Shown here: positions 1 through 3,995 of the stretch, in pieces | How positions within the stretch are numbered: the stretch's first letter is position 1 | Layout of the letters: each line of letters begins with the position of its first letter | Source of the DNA: Desulfobacteria bacterium | GTDB lineage: Bacteria > Desulfobacterota > Desulfobacteria > Desulfobacterales > C00003060 | Assembly: GCA_030145035.1 (NCBI GenBank) | Contig: JAQYWL010000269.1 | Coordinates: forward strand, 1 to 7,385 | Length of the DNA: 7,385 bases | Reading direction: 5' to 3' | The notes under the pieces: generated by a model | Database searches by the model: none | What the model was told of the DNA's origin: nothing | Seen by the model: only the letters and a program-made list of their open reading frames with translations | Program-made: the position numbers and the translations under genes

Positions 1-125
1 CTATCCCAGTTCCACATCATGCTCCCGGCAGACCAGTTTGCGGACACATGGGAAGGAGACAACGCCACTTTCGTCGCATGCTTGTCATCTTTGAGCCATG
101 TATTTGCCGCTTCAAGATTTCTCAT
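1..125 (-). CDS. Possible partial gene running off the left edge (N-terminal 41 residues)
   Basis: An open frame starts at ATG 125-123 and stays open to base 1, giving 41 residues that begin MRNLEAANTWLKDD and end near MMWNWD. Its start overlaps the stop of the DUF3368 gene as ATGA, and an AGAGGA ribosome-binding sequence lies 6 bases upstream of the ATG. Both features suggest a translationally coupled third gene of the UPF0175/DUF3368 operon. I do not recognise the family and see no motif in so short a piece. The frame could be chance, because 125 bases without a stop is not rare; the ATGA junction and the Shine-Dalgarno sequence are the only support. An opposite-strand frame over the same bases lacks comparable start signals. 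Confidence 0.4.
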   Translation of the reverse strand, partial: MRNLEAANTWLKDDKHATKVALSPSHVSANWSAGSMMWNWD

Positions 126-625
126 AGACCATCCTCTTCTCCTGCCAAGAGCAAGGCCTCCTGGTACAACTCTTTACTCATACGAAATCCTTGATTACGC
201 GCAGATTCCAATACAGGACACAGAGAAGAGATCAAACCAGCCCGTTTAGCTTTTAGTAGCACACCAATCATCCCAACAACATTTATTCCAAGCTGTTCGG
301 CAAAAAGACGGGCAAGCCGGTCATCAAGACCTGCCACATAACCGGCATGAATTTTTGCATAAGTGATGACTGACTGTTCACCGATTCCCAATTGATTCGA
401 GGGCAAAGCGTCTATATCTTCCTGTGAAACTGGCACAACCGTGATCCAATCCAACACGCGTGGGTCAATAGTGTCACCTCGCAGCAAACGCCCAGCATCC
501 AATTCCTGAACCACTTTCTCCGGTACACATACTTCTCTGTACAAAAGCGGAACCACATCCAGCTTCCCAATACGTCCCAGGTATAACAATAGCGAGGTAT
601 CAGAAACAATTGATTGTTCACTCAC
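122..625 (-). CDS. DUF3368-family PIN-like toxin
   Basis: This 167-residue protein matches the DUF3368 family, small PIN-fold proteins found almost always beside UPF0175 antitoxins and predicted to be ribonuclease toxins. The PIN-like acidic residues are visible in order: D9 in the opening IVSDTSLLLYL strand, E41 in VPEKVVQELDAG, E83 in LGIGEQSVI, and D101/D102 in GLDDRLARLF. The family's GVLLKAKRAGLI helix follows. Length is normal for the family and the gene looks intact. Its start overlaps the end of the upstream UPF0175 gene by 8 bases, so the two are probably co-translated. RNase activity is inferred from the fold; some DUF3368 proteins have not been shown to be toxic. Confidence 0.85.
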   Translation of the reverse strand: MSEQSIVSDTSLLLYLGRIGKLDVVPLLYREVCVPEKVVQELDAGRLLRGDTIDPRVLDWITVVPVSQEDIDALPSNQLGIGEQSVITYAKIHAGYVAGLDDRLARLFAEQLGINVVGMIGVLLKAKRAGLISSLCPVLESARNQGFRMSKELYQEALLLAGEEDGL

Positions 626-872
626 TGTTCACCTCTCGGTGCAGCTCTTCCGGTGTGATTTGTGAAATGGGAATGTCATACTCAGCGCACAGGTCAAGGA
701 ACATCACGCGTGGGATGCCCGCCATTAATGCCGCAGCCCCTGAAGATAATTTGCCAAGACGAAAAAGCATTAGCGCAGCATAAATGCGCATATCGCGGCA
801 CATCTCTTCAGGTGTGCGATTGAGCATCTTGCTAATTTCGTTTGGAAGACGAATAGTTAAAATATCCTCCAT
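618..872 (-). CDS. UPF0175-family antitoxin
   Basis: This 84-residue protein carries the UPF0175 pattern. A helical N-terminal half (RDMRIYAALMLFRLGKLS) is followed by the helix-turn-helix-like segment SSGAAALMAGIPRVMFLDL at about residues 43-61 and a tail ending in IPISQITPEELHREV. UPF0175 proteins are predicted antitoxins and DNA-binding autorepressors of adjacent DUF3368 toxins, and the DUF3368 gene follows directly with an 8-base overlap. A perfect AGGAGGT Shine-Dalgarno sequence lies 7 bases upstream of the ATG and fixes the start. This strong site compared with the internal start of the toxin fits the usual antitoxin excess. Confidence 0.85.
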   Translation of the reverse strand: MEDILTIRLPNEISKMLNRTPEEMCRDMRIYAALMLFRLGKLSSGAAALMAGIPRVMFLDLCAEYDIPISQITPEELHREVNSE

Positions 873-879
873 ATTACCT

Positions 880-886
880 ACCTCCT
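880..886 (-). promoter_or_regulatory. Strong ribosome-binding site of the UPF0175 antitoxin
   Basis: On the minus strand the sequence reads AGGAGGT, a near-perfect complement of the 16S rRNA 3' end, with 7 bases to the ATG at 872. It is the strongest ribosome-binding site in the window and decides the antitoxin start. Confidence 0.8.
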
Positions 887-990
887 ATTATTCAGTTGCA
901 CATATCCAAAAGTGTTAAATTAATCACATTTACAAAAGCCACTCGGAACCGGGTGCGGACACCCCAACTCCTCACCCCGTCCCTGCAACC

Positions 991-1057
991 ACAGGCATAC
1001 CATCCAACGTTCGACCATCCAATACCCCGCCTGCTTTCTTCTTGTTTAGCCCTCCCC
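991..1057 (-). repeat. Diverged intergenic direct repeat, copy B (downstream of the YkgJ gene)
   Basis: Read on the minus strand, this stretch contains GGAGGGCT, AAGAAGAAA, GGCGGG and GGATGGTCGAACG, then GGATGGTATGCCTGT. The same blocks occur in the same order and orientation at 1484-1580, downstream of the nucleotidyltransferase gene, with a few substitutions. The copy here lacks a hairpin insert present in the other copy. The remaining bases between the two genes (873-1073) contain no gene I can support. The nature of the element is unknown. Confidence 0.6.
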
Positions 1058-1073
1058 GCCTGCCCTCCTTACG

Positions 1074-1427
1074 CTATTTTTCAAATCCTTTGCATCCAGT
1101 TTCTTCAGCATGCTTCTTTGATTTTGGATATTTCCGACAATGTTCCGGTTTTACGTCGTGAATTCGGCAGATGTACTTGTTCTTTTTTGGTAGTTTTCTC
1201 AACCATGGGCACCTATTGACGTCATCTCCTGTTCTTGGACTAATCCAGATATCATAAACGAATTGACCGCCACCTAATGGTATTGGGTCAACCCATTCCA
1301 ATATATCTTCTCTCCCTTCTTGCTCCCAGAGTTGGACATCGTCATCAGTTGCACATGTCTCAAAAGCATCATAGAGATTCAAGCAGCAGTTCCCGCATTG
1401 TCTACACTTAAAGTCTTCCGGGGGCAT
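1074..1427 (-). CDS. YkgJ-type CxxCxxCC cysteine-cluster protein
   Basis: This 117-residue protein belongs to the CxxCxxCC family (YkgJ-like, Pfam PF03692), thought to bind a zinc ion or an iron-sulfur cluster; its substrate is unknown. The N-terminal cluster CRQCGNCC provides C8, C11, C14 and C15. The second half holds C73 in RCPWL, C87 in ICRIHDVKP, C97 in HCRKYP and a last cysteine at C112, which is the usual spacing for the family. Length is normal. AGAGG lies about 4 bases before the ATG. It stands alone between two toxin-antitoxin-type modules, and both flanking intergenic regions carry copies of a related repeat, so it may have arrived as a unit. No defence role can be read from the sequence. 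Confidence 0.85.
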   Translation of the reverse strand: MPPEDFKCRQCGNCCLNLYDAFETCATDDDVQLWEQEGREDILEWVDPIPLGGGQFVYDIWISPRTGDDVNRCPWLRKLPKKNKYICRIHDVKPEHCRKYPKSKKHAEETGCKGFEK

Positions 1428-1483
1428 ATAACCTCTACGCTTCTTGCATACCTTTGCTCACTCAATCATTCTGCCGCTGAAAA

Positions 1484-1580
1484 ACAGCCATATCATCCCA
1501 CGCACTTTCGACCATCTAGCAGACGGCCCGCCCTCTCTGCGTGCGGGTACGCACAGGCACGTTTCTTCTTCAGTCCTCCA
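1484..1580 (-). repeat. Diverged intergenic direct repeat, copy A (upstream of the YkgJ gene)
   Basis: On the minus strand this copy reads GGAGGACTGAAGAAGAAA, then a hairpin-bearing insert, then GGCGGG, AGATGGTCGAAAGT and GGGATGATATGGCTGT. These blocks align with 991-1057. The insert holds a short perfect hairpin (GTGCG/CGCAC with a four-base loop at 1541-1554), and GCAGA/TCTGC pairs across 1519-1540. The copy lies just after the nucleotidyltransferase gene and could act as a transcript 3' end or as a recombination site. There is no U-tract typical of an intrinsic terminator. Confidence 0.6.
1541..1554. repeat. Short hairpin inside repeat copy A
   Basis: GTGCG and CGCAC form a five-base perfect stem around a four-base loop. 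A competing pairing (TGCGT with ACGCA) uses nearly the same bases. The hairpin is absent from copy B, so it looks like an insertion within the repeat. Confidence 0.45.
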
Positions 1581-1592
1581 CAAAAGGAAACT

Positions 1593-1913
1593 TTATGGAA
1601 CTGGTTCCGCACTGTAAATGATTTCCCCGGTTTTTAGAATCTCCTCCAGAAACCCGCTTTTGTCGTTTGATTGTTCCAACAAAACAGGCTCTATCCTCGC
1701 GTCGATTTCTCTTCTTAGACGAAAAAGTTTTGCTTCGGCCGTCAAGAAATCCTCATCAACACAATCTAATACCACGGCAACATCAATATCGCTGTCTTTT
1801 CGTGCAGCATCCCTTGAGTAAGAACCGTATAGTATTATTTTCCTGACGTTGAAATCCCGCCTTACGACATCCGCATATTGTTTAACGCGCTCTATAGCTG
1901 CTGCTTTATCCAT
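1593..1913 (-). CDS. MNT-type nucleotidyltransferase-domain protein (partner of HEPN)
   Basis: This 106-residue minimal nucleotidyltransferase has the DNA polymerase beta-type signature: GSYSRDAARKDSDIDVAVV, with G30-S31 and the metal-binding pair D42 and D44. A third acidic position is likely E75 in ARIEPVLL. Such proteins pair with HEPN toxins. In studied MntA/HepT systems the nucleotidyltransferase neutralises the HEPN RNase by adding AMP groups to it. All catalytic residues appear intact. The gene overlaps the upstream HEPN gene by 22 bases, so co-translation is likely. The order is HEPN first, nucleotidyltransferase second. The neutralising reaction is inferred from the family, not seen here. 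Confidence 0.85.
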   Translation of the reverse strand: MDKAAAIERVKQYADVVRRDFNVRKIILYGSYSRDAARKDSDIDVAVVLDCVDEDFLTAEAKLFRLRREIDARIEPVLLEQSNDKSGFLEEILKTGEIIYSAEPVP

Positions 1914-2278
1914 TGATATAGTCCTTCAGTTTTTTGAATTATCTCCTTACATCTTTGATAAGTCAAAGACTGCATTAGCCGTTCTTTGTATGTGGGGTAC
2001 CTGGCCTCAACATTTAACGGCTCCAACAGATCAACGAAATCCTTCTGCTCCTCTGTCATTTTGTCATATATTCCACTCTCGCCAGCAAGGTAATTCAGGT
2101 TATGTGTGTATGGTGGATTGCCACTTTTCGCATGAACATAATACCCCTTAAGGGCTTTTTCTACAACCTGGTGGCACATAAACCCAACATACAAAAACCG
2201 CTTACCTTTTAACATGACTTTTGCCGTTTCCAGGTCGTATTCAGCCATATCCAACCAGTACCCAATTTTTTCTTTCAT
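1892..2278 (-). CDS. HEPN-domain protein (putative toxin of an HEPN/MNT module)
   Basis: This 128-residue protein fits the COG2250-like HEPN family (PF05168). It has an N-terminal helix with WLDMAEYDLETAKVML (8-23), the conserved helix FMCHQVVEKALKGYY (33-47), the PPYTHNLNYLA turn (55-65) and the EARYPTY block (91-97). HEPN proteins are four-helix bundles, many of them RNases using an Rx4-6H motif. I cannot find that motif: the arginines at 27 and 93 have no histidine at the right distance. It may therefore be non-nucleolytic or use other residues, as in some members of this subfamily. GAGGT lies 7 bases before the ATG. The gene heads the operon with the nucleotidyltransferase gene. Confidence 0.85.
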   Translation of the reverse strand: MKEKIGYWLDMAEYDLETAKVMLKGKRFLYVGFMCHQVVEKALKGYYVHAKSGNPPYTHNLNYLAGESGIYDKMTEEQKDFVDLLEPLNVEARYPTYKERLMQSLTYQRCKEIIQKTEGLYQWIKQQL

Positions 2279-2342
2279 ATCAGTGACCTCATATGTCTTG
2301 TTCTTGAATCAAATCCTCACACTGAATACCCTTCGTCACATT

Positions 2343-2357
2343 TTCTCACTGTGAGAA
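2343..2357. promoter_or_regulatory. Odd perfect palindrome upstream of the HEPN/MNT operon (possible operator)
   Basis: TTCTCAC and GTGAGAA are exact reverse complements around a single central T, a 15-base dyad. It lies 65 bases upstream of the HEPN start and 43 bases beyond the PIN toxin stop, where the HEPN/MNT promoter should be. The shape and position suit a dimeric repressor site. It is too tight to form a normal RNA hairpin. No clear -35/-10 pair was found beside it. Confidence 0.4.
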
Positions 2358-2399
2358 TCAGAAGGTTTGTGAGTAAGGACGCGACTTATCCGTGAGCCC

Positions 2400-2906
2400 T
2401 TAGATCCTCAAATCGGACGGCGTGGCAACAAACGGCTCTGTTATCTGTCTAAAGGCTGCATCTGCTGAAACTAGCACTTCCGCCCCGAGGCGCAAAGCAG
2501 TAGCAAGCACCACGGAGTCATTTGTCAAAAGACCGTATTCTCTTTGAAGCTCAAGAGCATCCTCAAGGAGGTCTTTACGTGTGCAAGGCTCAAATCCGAG
2601 GCCCAGACCCTGTAGTGCAGCAATCTTTTCCTGGTATATGGAAAGGCTTTTGACCACATCAGGCTTTTGAGCAAGCTGTCTAGCAGGATATCGGCCGCTA
2701 ATCCGGCCGAGCATCACGGTCTCGGCAAGCATCAATTTGTGGACAAGCTCCTGCCACACAGTTTGGGGCAACACGCCGATCAGTTCCCCGGTAGAACAAC
2801 GCCGCAGTAACCTTTGAGCTTGGGCTGAAAGACCTTGCTCGGCATAAAGGAGGACATTGGTATCAATGACGCACAGGCTGCCACTTTGAATATCGTCAAG
2901 GTTCAT
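2400..2906 (-). CDS. PIN-domain ribonuclease toxin (VapC-like)
   Basis: This 168-residue PIN-domain protein has the full set of acidic residues expected for the Mg-dependent active site: D15 in CVIDTNVLLYAEQG, E53 in LPQTVWQELVHK, D130 in YGLLTNDSVVLATALRLGA and D149 in VLVSADAAF. PIN toxins of toxin-antitoxin pairs cut RNA, often tRNA or rRNA. It is slightly longer than a minimal VapC because of an insert around residues 65-110. The start overlaps the stop of the upstream RHH-type antitoxin gene as ATGA, a standard coupling arrangement. The RNA target cannot be predicted. Confidence 0.87.
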   Translation of the reverse strand: MNLDDIQSGSLCVIDTNVLLYAEQGLSAQAQRLLRRCSTGELIGVLPQTVWQELVHKLMLAETVMLGRISGRYPARQLAQKPDVVKSLSIYQEKIAALQGLGLGFEPCTRKDLLEDALELQREYGLLTNDSVVLATALRLGAEVLVSADAAFRQITEPFVATPSDLRI

Positions 2907-3145
2907 ACGTCCCAGGCATCCTCCTCAAGGATTTGCTGAAACTGCTCCTTTGAGAGCTTGAAAGGCCGCTCGCAAAAAATCTGGTATGCTGCATCGCGCT
3001 CTTTTGGCTTGGGAACGCCTTTGCTTAGATAGGAAACGAGAGCGTCCTGGATGAGATCACTCAAGGGCCTTCCTTCATCTGCTGCCTTATGCTTGGCAAG
3101 TTTGATCACCTCTTCTTCAATGAGTGTGCCGATTTTCTTTTTCAT
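2903..3145 (-). CDS. Ribbon-helix-helix-type antitoxin of the PIN toxin
   Basis: This 80-residue protein begins MKKKIGTLIEEEVIKLAKHK. The first residues could form the DNA-binding strand of a ribbon-helix-helix fold, followed by two helices (about 10-24 and 27-41, including GRPLSDLIQDALVSYL). The charged tail from 45 to 80, with FKLSKEQFQQILEEDAW, would wrap the PIN toxin. Antitoxins of this type neutralise the toxin and repress the operon. I chose the ATG at 3145, preceded by AGGA 8 bases upstream, over an in-frame ATG at 3214. The extra 23 residues would be translated from a GC-rich palindromic repeat (PLPWREGLGEG), a well-known false N-terminus. The stop overlaps the PIN start. Confidence 0.78.
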   Translation of the reverse strand: MKKKIGTLIEEEVIKLAKHKAADEGRPLSDLIQDALVSYLSKGVPKPKERDAAYQIFCERPFKLSKEQFQQILEEDAWDV

Positions 3146-3164
3146 GGTATTTATCCTGTTTTGA

Positions 3165-3205
3165 TTCTCCCCCTCCCCCAACCCCTCCCGCCAGGGGAGG
3201 GGAGT
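3165..3205. repeat. REP-like GC-rich palindromic element
   Basis: The + strand carries CCCCTCCC (3182-3189) and GGGAGGGG (3195-3202) as a perfect 8-base stem around GCCAG. Translated on the minus strand, the element gives PLPWREGLGEG, a peptide seen in many spurious predictions because this family of intergenic repeats is widespread and high in copy number. It lies in the leader of the RHH/PIN operon and downstream of the PglZ-like gene. It could limit read-through between the two, although no U-tract follows. Confidence 0.65.
3169..3189 (-). promoter_or_regulatory. G-quadruplex motif in the RHH/PIN leader
   Basis: On the minus (sense) strand the bases read G3-A-G4-TT-G5-A-G5: four G-runs with loops of 1, 2 and 1 base, which predicts a stable parallel quadruplex. 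It ends 24 bases before the antitoxin ATG and about 11 bases before its AGGA ribosome-binding sequence. The first two G-runs are the same bases that pair in the palindrome hairpin, so the two folds exclude each other. Confidence 0.5.
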
Positions 3206-3219
3206 AATGGGCAATGATT

Positions 3220-3241
3220 AGCCCGCCAGAGAAAGGGGGCT
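3220..3241. repeat. Weak inverted repeat after the PglZ-like gene
   Basis: AGCCC (3220-3224) and GGGCT (3237-3241) can form a five-base stem about 41-62 bases past the stop of the PglZ-like gene. The loop is 12 bases and no T-run follows on the minus strand, so it is at best a poor terminator. Confidence 0.25.
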
Positions 3242-3281
3242 ATGCGTAAGAGCTACCTCCAACGAGGGGAGATGAAAGAAT

Positions 3282-3995
3282 TCATTCCTCCATAGGTCCC
3301 AGTACCAACCATGGTGTGAGTACTTCCATCACAGTATTTCTCCAGACAAGATCAAATCCATCCCATATGCCCTCAAACATGTCTGCGCTGCGAGCAGAAC
3401 TATCCATGAACCTCAAGTCTGGGAACCGAGACCACAGCATGATAGCTGATGATTCCCTTGAAATGGTTTGAACTTCGTTTGGTGTTTGAAAATAATGATA
3501 AGAAATGCCCTGCTCCTGAAATTCATGCCTTTGAACCAATCTGGATGGTCCGGTGGCCGGCAGTTTTAGGCCAAGCCGATCACCGATAAAGTCTTCTGTT
3601 GAGCTGGGTATGGCTGATCGTGCACAGCGGACCGAAAGTACAGGCCTCTTGGACGTCTCTGCAGGGTCAAGTAATCGGGGCAGCTCCCTGAGGGAACACC
3701 CGTCGAAGATGACTACTCCTCCGTCATGATACTCTGAGAAAAAACCGGGAATGCTCATGGGGCTTGCAGGGCTTGATACGAGTTCATCAAAGATGGAATC
3801 AGCGGCTGAAGAGAGCAGAGTTTCCCTTTCGTGGACAAGCTTTTCTCCTGACTTCAAATAGCGTGATGGAGAAGATCCACACTCGTTGAAGCGGTCAGTC
3901 GTCCAAACAGCATTCAGCAACCAATCTTCGATCTCTGGAAGCCGTGGGCCGGGCCGCGTCAATTGATCAAGGATATCTCTATCCAATGCCCTCAT
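3282..3995 (-). CDS. Short PglZ-like (alkaline-phosphatase-fold) protein
   Basis: This 237-residue protein has no family I can name with certainty, but it reads like the front of a PglZ/alkaline-phosphatase-superfamily domain. After about 90 mostly helical residues comes the strand GGVVIFDGCSLRELPRLL (92-109), where D98 matches the first metal-binding aspartate. SARSAIPSSTEDF-like residues follow (RSAIPSSTEDF, 126-136), with S131-T133 in the place of the nucleophile. SSAIMLWSRFPDLRF (182-196) and DGFDLVWRNTVMEVL (212-226) resemble later PglZ segments. The protein stops at LVLGPMEE, where the second metal site (SDHG) would be expected, so it is either truncated or a minimal non-catalytic form. 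ATGA overlap with the ATPase gene argues that the two proteins work together. PglZ is the phosphatase-like core protein of BREX phage defence. Confidence 0.6.
   Translation of the reverse strand: MRALDRDILDQLTRPGPRLPEIEDWLLNAVWTTDRFNECGSSPSRYLKSGEKLVHERETLLSSAADSIFDELVSSPASPMSIPGFFSEYHDGGVVIFDGCSLRELPRLLDPAETSKRPVLSVRCARSAIPSSTEDFIGDRLGLKLPATGPSRLVQRHEFQEQGISYHYFQTPNEVQTISRESSAIMLWSRFPDLRFMDSSARSADMFEGIWDGFDLVWRNTVMEVLTPWLVLGPMEE

Noticed and set aside
19..249. 76-residue plus-strand frame at the left edge
   Set aside because: It is antisense to the well-supported DUF3368 gene and lacks start signals.
896..1219. 107-residue plus-strand frame across the YkgJ gene end and the intergenic repeat
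   Set aside because: It is antisense to the cysteine-cluster protein and low in complexity, with no ribosome-binding site.
991..1580. Integron attC sites flanking the YkgJ gene
   Set aside because: GTTGGAT in one copy fits the core site, but the matching position in the other copy is GTGGGAT. No RYYYAAC partner or long imperfect fold is evident, and no integrase is in the window. The repeat is reported without this label.
3146..3214. N-terminal extension of the RHH antitoxin starting at ATG 3214
   Set aside because: The extra residues (PLPWREGLGEG and neighbours) are translated from the GC-rich palindromic repeat; the ATG at 3145 has an AGGA site and gives a normal-length protein.
3308..3319. 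Definite frameshift restoring SDHG in the PglZ-like gene
   Set aside because: The +1 frame reads SHHG, but it has a stop shortly upstream and weak similarity afterwards, so it is kept only as a possibility.
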